A stretch of 64,000 nt of DNA from Streptomyces sp. NK08204 (GCF_020400585.1 NZ_JAINVF010000001.1:62001-126000), one strand, 5' to 3'; positions 17,211 to 25,647 are shown, counted from the stretch's first letter. The notes: generated from the letters alone by a model not told the origin. Numbers and translations: made by a program.

Positions 17211-18128
17211 GTGCCCTCGCCGCAGCAGGCACGCGCACAGGCATCAGCGATCACGTCGGGCCGGGCCGTGCCCGAGGTCGAGGTCGCACCGACCTCCCAA
17301 CTGCGCGAGCTGTTCGACGGCCCCCGGCTCTCTCCGGGGCAGCGCCGCATCGCCCAGTACCTGATCGAGCACATCACCGAGGCGGCGTTCCTCTCGATCA
17401 CCGAACTGGCGGACCGGGTGGGGGTCAGCCAGCCGTCCGTCACCCGTTTCGCCTCGGCGGTCGGCTTCAGCGGGTACCCGGCACTGCGGGAGCGGCTCCA
17501 GTCGATCGCGTTGCGCACGCTGGCCGGCGGCCCCGGCATGGAGGACCGTGCCAACGAGCTGCAGGCGGCGGTCGACGGCGAGATCGAGAACCTGGAGAAC
17601 CTGCGGCGCGACTTCGCCGATCCGGACCGGGTGATCCACGTCGGCCGCGAGCTGTCCCGCTCCACCCCCCTGACCGTGCTGGGCCTGCGGATCTCGGTGT
17701 CCCTCGCCGAGTACTTCGGCTATGCCGCCCGCCGTATCCACCCCGACGTCCGGCTGGTGACCCGGGGTGGCAGCGTGGCGTACGACGCGCTGCTCCAGTC
17801 GCGCGAGGCGGGCGGCACCTGGGTACTGGCGTTCGCCATGCCCCGGCACTCGCAGGAGACGCTGCAGGCCGTGCGGGTGGCGCGCAGTGCCGGTCTGAAG
17901 GTCGCCCTGGTCACGGACCTGGCACTCGGGCCAGTGGCCGACGAGGCCGACGTCACCTTCGCCACCGGCACCGGCTCGCGGCTGGTGTTCGACTCGTACG
18001 CGGCGCCCGGTGTGATGGCCGCCGCGCTGTTGCAGGCCATGACCGACGCGGACCCCGAGCGCACCCAGGCCCGCCTGGAGAAGTACGAGCAGTTGTCCGA
18101 GCAGCACCAGTTCTTCCTCAAGGACTGA
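17211..18128 (+). CDS. MurR/RpiR-family transcriptional regulator
   Basis: The 305-residue protein is read from GTG 17211, chosen because AAAGGAGG lies seven bases upstream; an in-frame GTG further upstream lacks such a site. The N-terminal HTH region has LSPGQRRIAQYLIEH and the recognition segment ADRVGVSQPSVTRFASAVGF. A C-terminal SIS sugar-phosphate-binding domain follows (VLGLRISVSLAEYFGY, GGTWVLAFAMPRHSQET, KVALVTDLAL). Such regulators sense phosphosugars or amino-sugar phosphates. No catabolic operon is adjacent, so the target is unknown. Confidence 0.92.
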   Translation: MPSPQQARAQASAITSGRAVPEVEVAPTSQLRELFDGPRLSPGQRRIAQYLIEHITEAAFLSITELADRVGVSQPSVTRFASAVGFSGYPALRERLQSIALRTLAGGPGMEDRANELQAAVDGEIENLENLRRDFADPDRVIHVGRELSRSTPLTVLGLRISVSLAEYFGYAARRIHPDVRLVTRGGSVAYDALLQSREAGGTWVLAFAMPRHSQETLQAVRVARSAGLKVALVTDLALGPVADEADVTFATGTGSRLVFDSYAAPGVMAAALLQAMTDADPERTQARLEKYEQLSEQHQFFLKD

Positions 18129-18544
18129 TCCCACCGGGGCCGATCCTCCCCGCCGATATCACCCAATAGGTATCAATCGGCACACCTTGCATATGAATGT
18201 TTTCATGCGTCTTGCAAAGTGGTCGGCATATATAAATACTGCACACGGATCGCTTCCGGCCCACTCCGGAGGCGCACCACCCCCGCGGGCCTTGGCGCCC
18301 GCAGCCATGCCCCGAGAAAGCCGACGGACCACCCATGCGCACGCACGCTCTCCAGCCGCGCAGGTCCCCGCTGCCCGGGGCCCCGCACGGACATCCCGAG
18401 CCGCCGCCTCCTACCCGCGTCGGCGCCCGGGGTGTTCACCGGCACGGTGCCTGCCCGCCGTGCCCGTGGCGGCCTCGGTCATCCCCTAGACCGGGGCCGC
18501 CCCAAACCGTCGGACACCCCCCGCGACGCCGCACACCGGAAGCG
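18129..18544. other. AT-rich intergenic region with promoter-like sequence
   Basis: Bases about 18165-18245 are far more AT-rich than the surroundings. They contain ATGAA-TGTT-TTCAT, an inverted repeat nested between TTGCA and TGCAA, and then TATATAAATA at about 18229-18238. The second TTGCAA, about 15 bp before TAAATA, resembles a -35/-10 pair directed at the 130-aa gene. The remaining 300 bases look like untranslated leader; no convincing gene is visible. Confidence 0.5.
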
Positions 18545-18937
18545 ATGATCATGCCCCTGACCAGCACGCGTATCAGCCCCGACTGGCCCTGTCAGGTCAA
18601 GACGCCGGGCAGCTACGACTGGGAGCGCTCCGCGGCCAAGTGGCTGCGCGAACTGATCCCGGCACGCTACGCCAGCTACCCGGCCCTGATCCGGCACCCC
18701 GTGCTGCTCGCCCGGCACGCGCACCTGCAGGTGCAGCAGGAGATCCGGGTGGCGCGCACGGCGCTGCAGACCGCGCGGGCCGAGCTGCCCATGCTGGGTG
18801 TGCCCGAGTCGGTCATCGAGCACACCATCAAGCTGTACGCGGCCGAGGTGCTCCAGCTTCAGCACATCGCGCGCAGCGTACGGGCCGTCAGCGAGGCGCT
18901 GGCCAGCCGCGGCGCCCCTTCGCTGACCCGACGGTGA
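18545..18937 (+). CDS. Hypothetical helical protein (130 aa)
   Basis: The start is ATG 18545, or ATG 18551 in the same frame, after GGAAG. The product is soluble and largely helical, with WERSAAKWLRELIPARYASY, HAHLQVQQEIRVARTAL and a C-terminal LQLQHIARSVRAVSEALASR segment that could form a coiled coil. No catalytic motif or membrane segment is visible and I do not recognise the family. It is convergent with the ATP-grasp gene, with only 13 bases between the stops. Confidence 0.7.
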   Translation: MIMPLTSTRISPDWPCQVKTPGSYDWERSAAKWLRELIPARYASYPALIRHPVLLARHAHLQVQQEIRVARTALQTARAELPMLGVPESVIEHTIKLYAAEVLQLQHIARSVRAVSEALASRGAPSLTRR

Positions 18938-18950
18938 CCGGGGGGCACCG

Positions 18951-19796
18951 TCAGGCCGGCGAGCCGAGCGCTCGGCGGACGTACCTGCTCAAGGACGCCG
19001 TCAGCGCGGTGACGAAGGCGTCTTGGGCGTCATCCGTGAGGGCGTCCAGGGACAGGTAGGGGTTGAGGTCCTCCAGTTCGACCAGCAGCAGGCCTCCGTC
19101 GGGGGCACGGCAGGCGTCGACGCGCTGGATGCCGTGGCCGAGGCCGTTCCAGCCGATGAAGCGCCGGGCGAACTCCAGGTCGGCGTCAGTGGCCGCATAG
19201 GGCTGCAGTTCCCAGCGCCGGCGCGGGTCGGGGGCGTACAGGGCGTACTGGAAGTCGTCGTCCACGAAGTAGAAGGAGACCTCGTAGGCGAAGTCGACGC
19301 ACGGCTGGATCAGCACGTCACCCACGGCGCACTCGGCGACCCGGGCAGCGGGGACGATCCGCAGGCCGAGGGAGTCCGCGCCTGCCTTGGGCTTGACCAC
19401 GTAACGTTCGGCCGGCGGCAGCCGGTGCAGGTCCGCGGCCCGGTCGACGGTGGGTATGACCGGGAACCCGGCGGCGCCGAGGTCGAGCAGGTACTGCTTG
19501 CCGGCCATGTCCGCCTTGCCGGTGAGCGGGTTGTACACCCGTGTCCCGCTGCTCAGGGCACGCGTCCGGAAGGCCTCGTACTCCTTCTGGTAGCCGAGCA
19601 CGGGCCCGCTGTTGCGGACCACGACGGCGTCGTAGCCGTCCATCAGCGACACAGCGTCCAGCGGGTGGCACAGGGCCAGGTCGAAGTGGGCGCGCAGCCG
19701 GGCGGTGAGGAAGATGTCCTCGTCGCAGTAGCGCCGACCGCCGGCCTGGTACGCGAGGTCGGTGACGTAGAGCAGCCGGGGGCGGGCAGCGGGCAT
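18951..19796 (-). CDS. ATP-grasp-domain protein of unknown substrate
   Basis: The 281-residue protein starts at ATG 19796 behind GAGGAG. The fold is suggested by an N-terminal Rossmann-like part (RPRLLYVTDLAYQAGG), NPLTGKADMAGKQYLLDL, ERYVVKPKAGADSLGLRIV (phosphate/Mg-binding Lys region), and VELEDLNPYLSLD, which supplies the Glu and Asn metal ligands of ATP-grasp enzymes. Such enzymes join a carboxylate to an amine or thiol, as in glutathione- or peptide-ligases. It stands divergent from a TetR gene across an intergenic region with a palindromic operator, so TetR may control it. Confidence 0.75.
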   Translation of the reverse strand: MPAARPRLLYVTDLAYQAGGRRYCDEDIFLTARLRAHFDLALCHPLDAVSLMDGYDAVVVRNSGPVLGYQKEYEAFRTRALSSGTRVYNPLTGKADMAGKQYLLDLGAAGFPVIPTVDRAADLHRLPPAERYVVKPKAGADSLGLRIVPAARVAECAVGDVLIQPCVDFAYEVSFYFVDDDFQYALYAPDPRRRWELQPYAATDADLEFARRFIGWNGLGHGIQRVDACRAPDGGLLLVELEDLNPYLSLDALTDDAQDAFVTALTASLSRYVRRALGSPA

Positions 19797-19928
19797 GCGG
19801 GTCTCCTCGGACGGGGGTTCGGTACCGGCGGCCACGACGGGACAGCGGCGCAGAAAGGTTACGCCGCAGGATACGGGGGTCGCCGGTCTCCTCAAAGCAC
19901 TCAGTTCCCTCGCGACGCAACTCAAGCT

Positions 19929-19943
19929 GCACTGAGTGCCATA
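19929..19943. promoter_or_regulatory. Candidate TetR operator, copy 1
   Basis: The sequence is GCACTGAGTGCCATA, whose first 11 bases form a perfect odd-centred palindrome (GCACT-G-AGTGC). It lies 29 bases before the TetR gene start. ACTCAGT, the reverse complement of its core, is at 19899-19905. The same 14-base string CACTGAGTGCCATA recurs before the DUF35 gene. Confidence 0.65.
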
Positions 19944-19972
19944 GATCCGGTCCAGGTGCTACGTTCGCGTCC

Positions 19973-20758
19973 ATGAGCTCCATCAGTGCGGTGCCGACCG
20001 CGAAGCCGCCGATGCGGGACGCCCTGGTCGCGGCGGCCTTCCAGCTCTTCCTGGAACGCGGGTACGAGCAGACCACCGTGGACGACATCGTGACGCTGGC
20101 CGGAGTGGGCCGGCGCTCGTTCTTCCGTTACTTCCCCTCGAAGGAGGACGTGGTCTTCCCGGACCACGAGCGCTGTCTCTCCGACATGACGGCCTTCCTC
20201 GCCGCGAGCGACGAGACCCACGAACCGGTCCGGCGGGTGTGCGACGCGGCCCGGATGGTGCTGGGGATGTACGCGGAGAACCCGACCTTCTCCGTGCAGC
20301 GTTACCGCCTGACCCGGCAGGTGCCAGGGCTGCGCGCCTACGAGTTGTCGGTGGTGTGGCGTTACGAGCGTGCGCTCGCCGAGTATCTGCGCGGGCGGTT
20401 CGCCGGGCGGCCCGACGGCACGCTGCAGGCCGACGTCATCGCGGCGGCGGTGGTCGCCGCGCACAACAACGCCCTGCGGTCCTGGCTGCGTTCGGACGGC
20501 GAGGGCGACCCGGGCGCGGCAGTGGACCATGCCCTGGCGTACGTCCAGGCGGCATTCGGCCGTCCCGCACCGGCCCTGCCGGGCCCCGGCGCGTCCGGCG
20601 CCCCCGGCACCACCGGGCCCGCCGCAGCCAGGTCCGGACCGGCCCTGGCCGGCGCCCCGGCCGAGGGCTCCGACGACGTCGTCGTCCTCGTCTCCCGTCG
20701 CGACGCCCCGCTGTGGCGGGTGGTGCAGGAGCTGGAGACCGCGCTCGGCCGCGCCTGA
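19973..20758 (+). CDS. TetR/AcrR-family regulator with C-terminal extension
   Basis: The 261-residue protein starts at ATG 19973. The HTH is FQLFLERGYEQTTVDDIVTLAGVGRRSFFRYFPSK in pieces, namely GYEQTTVDDI followed by AGVGRRSFFRYF. A ligand-binding helical core follows. The last 60 residues form a Pro/Gly/Ala-rich linker and then VVVLVSRRDAPLWRVVQEL, longer than a usual TetR protein. It is divergent from the ATP-grasp gene and precedes the DUF35 gene. Identical palindromes before itself and before DUF35 suggest that it regulates both. Confidence 0.92.
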   Translation: MSSISAVPTAKPPMRDALVAAAFQLFLERGYEQTTVDDIVTLAGVGRRSFFRYFPSKEDVVFPDHERCLSDMTAFLAASDETHEPVRRVCDAARMVLGMYAENPTFSVQRYRLTRQVPGLRAYELSVVWRYERALAEYLRGRFAGRPDGTLQADVIAAAVVAAHNNALRSWLRSDGEGDPGAAVDHALAYVQAAFGRPAPALPGPGASGAPGTTGPAAARSGPALAGAPAEGSDDVVVLVSRRDAPLWRVVQELETALGRA

Positions 20759-20856
20759 GCCCGTCCGCAGCGGCAGGCCGCCCGGGCGACCGCGCACCGG
20801 GCGGACCGGCCGGCCGCGAGGCCAAAATTGAGGGTACGCAGTGCCTTTACGACTGA

Positions 20857-20870
20857 CACTGAGTGCCATA
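20857..20870. promoter_or_regulatory. Candidate TetR operator, copy 2
   Basis: CACTGAGTGCCATA is identical over 14 bases to the site before the TetR gene, and includes the CACTGAGTG palindrome. It lies upstream of the DUF35 gene, 18 bases before the earliest possible GTG start and 102 before the preferred one. Confidence 0.65.
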
Positions 20871-20971
20871 CCCTGTGAGCGTGCACGGTGACAGCAGCTG
20901 AACCGCGCACACGCGTGTGCGGCGCGCGCCGGGCACGCGGGATTCCGGCCGAGCGCAGGGAGTTGACCAGC

Positions 20972-21391
20972 GTGTACCACCACTCAGCAAGCGCCACGCA
21001 CGCCGCGGGGGGCTCTGCGGCGGGTGTCCTCGAGCCCGGCTCCGCGGACTCCAAAGACGCCATCGTCTTCCAGCGCTGTACCTGGTGCGGCACCGCGATG
21101 TACCACCGGCTGCTGTGCCCCGTGTGCCAGGGCAGCGACCTGCGCACGGAGCGCAGCGAAGGCATCGGCACGGTCCGTCACTCCACCGTCGTGCACCGCA
21201 ACACTCCCGCGGCGCGCAACGTGTCCCTGATCGAGATGGCCGAGGGGTTCGTCGTCCGGGGCCGCGTGATGGGACCGCCGATCGGCATTCACAGCGGGGA
21301 CCGCGTCCGCCTGTCCACGGCGAAGGACCCGGTGCGCGGCGAGCCGGTCTTCCAACTGCTGGACGAGCCCGCGTACCGCACCTGGATCTGA
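20972..21391 (+). CDS. DUF35 zinc-ribbon/OB-fold protein (acyl-CoA-associated)
   Basis: The preferred start is GTG 20972, after AGGGAG (139 residues); GTG 20888 is an in-frame alternative with poorer codon context. The rubredoxin-like zinc ribbon is CTWCGTAMYHRLLCPVC (two CxxC knuckles), followed by an OB-fold with GIGTVRHSTVVHR, LIEMAEGFVVRGRVMG and PIGIHSGDRVRLS. DUF35 proteins usually partner SCP-x-type thiolases or acyl-CoA hydratases. Here no thiolase is adjacent; one lies 11 kb away at 32359. An operator shared with the TetR gene suggests regulation by it. Confidence 0.85.
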   Translation: MYHHSASATHAAGGSAAGVLEPGSADSKDAIVFQRCTWCGTAMYHRLLCPVCQGSDLRTERSEGIGTVRHSTVVHRNTPAARNVSLIEMAEGFVVRGRVMGPPIGIHSGDRVRLSTAKDPVRGEPVFQLLDEPAYRTWI

Positions 21392-21558
21392 GCCGAGGCG
21401 ACGCGCCGGCCGCCGTCGTTCCCCACAGCCGCCGTGAACGTCGTCGGCCCGGCCACCGGGCAGACGAAGGACCGGCCGCACGATGGGCGTCCGGGCGGCC
21501 ACGACATCGACGTGCCCGTCACGGTGCGGGGCAGCACGCGTGACGGCGACGGCACCTC

Positions 21559-21606
21559 ATCGACGCGGACATCGACGCGGACATCGACGCGGACATCGAC
21601 GCGCAC
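21559..21606. repeat. Four 12-bp tandem repeats
   Basis: Four consecutive copies of ATCGACGCGGAC (last copy ATCGACGCGCAC) lie in the 281-base gap between the DUF35 and PPOX genes. The gap has no other visible gene. The period is a multiple of three, but neither strand offers a plausible gene, so it looks like simple-repeat expansion. Confidence 0.7.
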
Positions 21607-21672
21607 ACGGGCACGGACACGTCACAGGACGCCCGGCGCGTGTGTGCGTCAGGACGTTCCCCCGGGGGCCTC

Positions 21673-22059
21673 TCACGGTGTGAGGGTCACCCGGATGCCG
21701 ACGGTGCCGTCCAGGCCGCGCCGCAGCCGGCTGCCGAGCAGGGTGAGCCGGCCGACGATGCCGTACTTGCGGGCGATGAGTGCGCGGTAGCGGGCGGTGG
21801 TGGCCGCGTCCACGACCTCCGCGGTGCCGGGAAGCTGCTCGCCGGTGGGGTTGCCGCGCACGTCGCAGGGCCCGGCGAGGATGTCGGCGCGGCGCCGGAT
21901 CCGCTTGACCTTCCAGCTGTCAGCGGCGGTCCACACACCGAGGGTGTCTGCGTCGCGCACCACCCAGACCGGGGTGGCGACCGGGGTGCCGTCCTTCCGG
22001 TAGCTGGTGACCAGCAGGTACTTTCCGGCGCCGAGCCGGTCCAGGCGCGTGTCGTTCAT
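21673..22059 (-). CDS. PPOX-class F420-dependent oxidoreductase-like protein
   Basis: The 128-residue protein starts at ATG 22059. It is a split-barrel flavin/deazaflavin-binding protein: LGAGKYLLVTSYRKDGTPVA, PVWVVRDADTLGVWT, SWKVKRIRRRADILAGPCDVRG and ARYRALIARKYGIVGRL are typical of the short actinobacterial PPOX family, which binds F420. The physiological substrate is unknown. It is divergent from the DUF574 methyltransferase gene. Confidence 0.88.
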   Translation of the reverse strand: MNDTRLDRLGAGKYLLVTSYRKDGTPVATPVWVVRDADTLGVWTAADSWKVKRIRRRADILAGPCDVRGNPTGEQLPGTAEVVDAATTARYRALIARKYGIVGRLTLLGSRLRRGLDGTVGIRVTLTP

Positions 22060-22181
22060 GCCGGCAGTCTAGGGAGCCCCGCCCGCCGAGTCCGCCAGGC
22101 CGCCGTCCACCGCCGGTCGGCAGGCTGTCGGCCCGCCACGGGAATTGGCGAAAACCAGGGTCGAGCAGCGGAGATCAACTC

Positions 22182-22200
22182 TTGCGTCTAGATTGCGTCT
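22182..22200. promoter_or_regulatory. Direct repeat TTGCGTCT before the methyltransferase gene
   Basis: TTGCGTCT occurs at 22182-22189 and 22193-22200, an 11-base period of about one helical turn, 41 bases before the gene start. It may be a binding site or overlap the promoter; a TTGACG hexamer follows at 22199. Confidence 0.4.
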
Positions 22201-22240
22201 TGACGCTGTACCCTCTCATCAGGCACCCAGGAGCTGACCC

Positions 22241-23071
22241 GTGACCGACGACTCCGCAGCCACCAACGACGTGGCCGCGTCGCTGCGCGCCCGTATCAAC
22301 ACCAGCCAGCCGCACACGGCCCGGATCTGGAACTACTGGCTCGGCGGCAAGGACAACTACGAGGTCGACCGGGCGGCCGGCGACCAGATCCGCCAGCTGC
22401 ACCCGGGTATCGGGGAGTACGCACGTGCCGACCGGCTGTTCCTGGGCCGGGCCGTACGACACCTGGTGCGAGACCTCGGCATCCGCCAGTTCCTGGACAT
22501 CGGCACCGGGCTGCCCACCGCCGACAACACGCACGAGGTCGCGCAGCGCATCGCGCCGGAAGCGCGGATCGTGTACGTCGACAACGACCCGCTGGTCCTC
22601 GCGCACGCGCGGGCCCTGCTGACGAGCACGCCCGAGGGCCGCACCGACTATCTGGACGAGGATCTGCGCAATGTCGACGCGATCCTCGAACACGCGTCGA
22701 AGACGCTGGACTTCAGCGAGCCGGTGGCGCTGATCCTGCTCGGCGTGGTCATCTTCGTCGGCGACGACGAGGATCCGTACGGCCTGGTGCGGCAGTTGAC
22801 CAACCGGCTGCCGTCCGGGAGCCATCTCGTGCTGTCGCACACCATCACCAGCCCGGCGATGCCGGACGTGGACGACGCGGTGCGGTTCTGGAACGAGCAC
22901 GGCACCCCGAAGCTGACCCAGCGCACCCCGGAGGACATCGTCCGGTTCTTCGACGGGCTCGAGCTGCTGGAGCCGGGCGTGGTGTCCTGCTCGCGCTGGC
23001 GGCCCGAGGAGACCGACGGGCCCGAGCCGGAGGAGGTCGCCATGTTCGGCGGAGTGGCGCGCAAGAACTGA
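22241..23071 (+). CDS. DUF574/Methyltransf_19 SAM-dependent methyltransferase
   Basis: The 276-residue protein starts at GTG 22241, eight bases after AGGAG. The signature N-terminus of this actinobacterial family is clear: PHTARIWNYWLGGKDNYEVDR. Then come FLDIGTGLPTADNTHEVA (SAM-binding glycine motif I) and IVYVDNDPLVLAHARALL (acidic SAM-ribose residue). Streptomycetes carry many paralogues, often regulated by whiI/bldD-type networks, with mostly unknown methyl acceptors. A strong hairpin begins at the stop codon. Confidence 0.92.
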   Translation: MTDDSAATNDVAASLRARINTSQPHTARIWNYWLGGKDNYEVDRAAGDQIRQLHPGIGEYARADRLFLGRAVRHLVRDLGIRQFLDIGTGLPTADNTHEVAQRIAPEARIVYVDNDPLVLAHARALLTSTPEGRTDYLDEDLRNVDAILEHASKTLDFSEPVALILLGVVIFVGDDEDPYGLVRQLTNRLPSGSHLVLSHTITSPAMPDVDDAVRFWNEHGTPKLTQRTPEDIVRFFDGLELLEPGVVSCSRWRPEETDGPEPEEVAMFGGVARKN

Positions 23072-23106
23072 CGGCGGCCGAAGAGCCCGAAGAGGCCGGC
23101 CGCCGT
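23071..23106 (+). terminator. Hairpin at the methyltransferase stop
   Basis: Perfect 9-bp arms (ACGGCGGCC / GGCCGCCGT) with an 18-base loop begin on the last base of the stop codon. It is the likely terminator of the methyltransferase gene. Confidence 0.6.
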
Positions 23107-23214
23107 CGGTGAACGGCGTGCTCCCGGGCCGCGTACTCACCTCCGGGTACTCGTCGACCGCGGTGCCCCGCGGCGCCCGCAGGGCACCGCGCGTTCGGGG
23201 TTCGGGAGCCACAC

Positions 23215-24570
23215 ATGAGGCACGTACGAGGACGGGCACGGGTCGTCCGGCGGGTGACACGGCTGGCGGCGGCCGGCGGACTCCTCCTGGGAGGTGCGAT
23301 GGTCACGCAGGCGGCCATGGCGAGCGAGCCTCCCCGGGCGTCCGCCCCGCCCCCCGCCTCCGCCCGGCCGTTCACATCGGCCGGAACGGCCGCGGAGACC
23401 GGCGCCGCGGACACGGGCACCGATCTGGTGGCCCGGCTCGGCACCGGGCGGACGGCCGGCAGCTGGATCGGCGCCGACGGGCGGCCGGTCGTGGCCGTGA
23501 CCGACGCGCGGGCCGCACGGGAGGTGCGGCGCGCGGGCGCGACGGCGAAGGTCGTCGGGCACAGCATGAGGCAACTCAGGTCGGCCACCGCGACGCTGCG
23601 TGCGGCGCCGCGGGTGGCGGGCACCGCGTGGGCGGTGGACTACCGCGGCAACCAGGTCGTGGTGCGAGGGGACAGCACGGTGTCGGCCGCCGACTGGTCC
23701 CGGCTGCGCCAAGTCGCCGCCGACATCGGTGGTTTCGTGCACATGGAGCGCACGCGGGGCACGTTCACCACGCGGTTGGACGGGGCGCAGCCGATCCTGT
23801 CGACCGGCGGTCGCTGCTCGGCGGGCTTCAACGTCACCGACGGGCAGCGCGACTTCATCCTCACGGCGGGGCACTGCGGGCCCGCCGGTTCCGTCTGGTT
23901 CGCCGACGACCGGCGCGGCCGGCCGCTGGGCACGACGGTGAGCAGCAGCTTCCCGGGCGGCGGCGACTTCTCACTCGTCCGCTACGACGCGGGGCGGGCC
24001 GGGGACGGGGCGGACGTGGTCGCGATCGGCGACGGCAAAGGGGTGCGGATCACCGGGGCGGGGGACGCGGCGGTCGGGCAGCGGGTGTTCCGCAGCGGCA
24101 GCACGAGCGGCCTGCACGACGGCCAGGTGACCGCGCTGGACGCGACCGTGAACTATCCCGAGGGCACCGTCAGCGGGCTCATCGAGACGAACGTGTGCGC
24201 GGAGCCGGGCGACAGCGGCGGCCCGCTGTTCTCCGGCGGTCTTGCACTGGGCGTCACCTCGGGCGGCAACGGTGACTGCACCACGGGCGGGACGACGTTC
24301 TTCCAGCCGGTGAACAGGGCGATGACGGCACTGGGCGTCAGGCTGATCGTGCCGGCACCGGCCGCGGGGGGCGGCGCACTGAACGCGGCGCCGGTCCCGG
24401 GATCCTCCCGGGGCAGGACGCTCCTGGCCGAGCTCACGGACACCCGGAACGTCGGTCCCGGGCTGCTGGTCATCGTGGGGAGCCTGCTCGCACTGGTCGC
24501 GACCAGGTACATCCGGGCCGAGCAGGACCGCAGGACCTACCGGCGGTACTACTCGGCGACGTGGGGCTGA
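23215..24570 (+). CDS. Membrane-anchored streptogrisin-type (S1) serine protease
   Basis: The 451-residue preproprotein starts at ATG 23215. It has an Arg-rich N-region and signal helix at about 16-36, and a pro-region up to about residue 190. The chymotrypsin-fold domain has the triad His220 (LTAGHCG), Asp251 (GGGDFSLVRYD) and Ser334 (PGDSGGPLFSGG), with Cys pairs at 201/221 and 328/355. Unlike secreted streptogrisins it continues with a linker and a hydrophobic helix at about 413-431, followed by a basic cytoplasmic tail (RYIRAEQDRRTYRRYY). This implies that the protease stays attached to the cell surface. It is monocistronic as far as can be seen. Confidence 0.9.
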   Translation: MRHVRGRARVVRRVTRLAAAGGLLLGGAMVTQAAMASEPPRASAPPPASARPFTSAGTAAETGAADTGTDLVARLGTGRTAGSWIGADGRPVVAVTDARAAREVRRAGATAKVVGHSMRQLRSATATLRAAPRVAGTAWAVDYRGNQVVVRGDSTVSAADWSRLRQVAADIGGFVHMERTRGTFTTRLDGAQPILSTGGRCSAGFNVTDGQRDFILTAGHCGPAGSVWFADDRRGRPLGTTVSSSFPGGGDFSLVRYDAGRAGDGADVVAIGDGKGVRITGAGDAAVGQRVFRSGSTSGLHDGQVTALDATVNYPEGTVSGLIETNVCAEPGDSGGPLFSGGLALGVTSGGNGDCTTGGTTFFQPVNRAMTALGVRLIVPAPAAGGGALNAAPVPGSSRGRTLLAELTDTRNVGPGLLVIVGSLLALVATRYIRAEQDRRTYRRYYSATWG

Positions 24571-24650
24571 CGCGGGGGCGCCCCGGCGGGACGGGATGGC
24601 GTGGGACGGTGACGGGACGGCGCGCGCGGCGTGGTGCGCGCCGGGCGGTT

Positions 24651-24824
24651 TCAGGCCGCCCGGCGCGGCTCCGGGGCCGCGGCGGCCCACTCCATCACGA
24701 GGCGCTGGTACTCGGCGCGCTGCTCGGTGGTCAGTGTCCCGCCCGACCGGAGCCACAGGGCCCGGATCTCCTCGTTGACCTCCGCGGCCGATCGCTCGGA
24801 GACGGCTTCAACAGTGGTGGACAT
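24651..24824 (-). CDS. Small acidic hypothetical protein (57 aa)
   Basis: From ATG 24824 the product is 57 residues, with RSAAEVNEEIRALWLRSGG and LTTEQRAEYQRLVMEWAAA, a plausible two-helix protein. No clear ribosome-binding site precedes this ATG; starts up to 84 bases further upstream are in frame. Codon use is coding-like. I do not recognise the family. It is convergent with the streptogrisin gene. Confidence 0.55.
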   Translation of the reverse strand: MSTTVEAVSERSAAEVNEEIRALWLRSGGTLTTEQRAEYQRLVMEWAAAAPEPRRAA

Positions 24825-24951
24825 GCCGTGAAGCATATGCCGCTCGAGGTGAAGGCACCGTGAGCAAGTGCCCGTGATACGGGCATTTCGGACCGTGTTA
24901 CTCATCACGTCACATTGTCAAGAGCAGGCGCCGATTCCGCGGCCGGACCGT

Positions 24952-25647
24952 TCAGGTGCCCGGCTTGCGGCCGTACACGAAGACGTCGTCACCCGTCCTC
25001 AGCAGCGACCAGTACTTCTTCGCGGCGGTCGTCGTCATGTTCACGCAGCCATGCGAACCCGGCGGGTTCCACATGCTCTTGTCGGTCGAGTGGAAGGCCT
25101 GGCCGCCGCTGAAGAACTGGCTGTACGGCATCGGCACGTGGTAGAGGCTCGAGACGTGGTCGATGTCCCGCCAGTAGATCTTGTACGGACCGGTGCGGGT
25201 CTCGTAGCCGTCGCGCCCCGTACGCACCGGCACCGGCCCGTACACCAGCCTGGAGCCGTCCTGGACCCAGCTGAGCTGGAGCGAGAGGTTCACGCAGGCG
25301 ATCCGGCCCTTGTTCACCGGGCACTTGCCGTCCTTGTTGGGGTTGTCCCCGACGGCCCGCTGCTTGAGCATCAGGTCCATCACGCCCCAGGTGATGGGCC
25401 CGGCGTAGCCGATGGCGGGCGTGATGCCGTGCTTGTTCTGGAATGCCTGGATGGCCTGGCAGTCGGCGGCGGACTGCCTGCCGTCGACCGGCCGCCCCAG
25501 GAACTTCTCCACCTGCTTCTGGTAGGGCCCCGCCTGCGTGGTGCAGGTCGCGGCCTGGGCCGGTGCCGCCGTGAAGGCCAGCGTGAGCGGCGCCACCAGT
25601 CCCGCGACACCCACTGCGACAACGCCTCGTCTGTGCATGTCCCCCAT
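24952..25647 (-). CDS. Secreted L,D-transpeptidase (YkuD) with peptidoglycan-binding-like domain
   Basis: The 231-residue protein starts at ATG 25647, with AAGGGGAG upstream. A signal peptide covers about residues 1-32 (ending AQA-AT). A PGBD-like domain spans about 37-96 (CQAIQAFQNKHGI, ITWGVMDLML). The YkuD domain holds the catalytic set His186 and Ser198-His199-Gly200-Cys201 within MWNPPGSHGCVNM. Such enzymes make 3-3 crosslinks in peptidoglycan or attach proteins to it. It has a long upstream region with nested inverted repeats and no co-directional neighbour close by. Confidence 0.92.
   Translation of the reverse strand: MGDMHRRGVVAVGVAGLVAPLTLAFTAAPAQAATCTTQAGPYQKQVEKFLGRPVDGRQSAADCQAIQAFQNKHGITPAIGYAGPITWGVMDLMLKQRAVGDNPNKDGKCPVNKGRIACVNLSLQLSWVQDGSRLVYGPVPVRTGRDGYETRTGPYKIYWRDIDHVSSLYHVPMPYSQFFSGGQAFHSTDKSMWNPPGSHGCVNMTTTAAKKYWSLLRTGDDVFVYGRKPGT

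Noticed and set aside
21559..21606. Tandem repeats considered as a CRISPR array
   Set aside because: The 12-bp units are contiguous without spacers; no cas genes are present.
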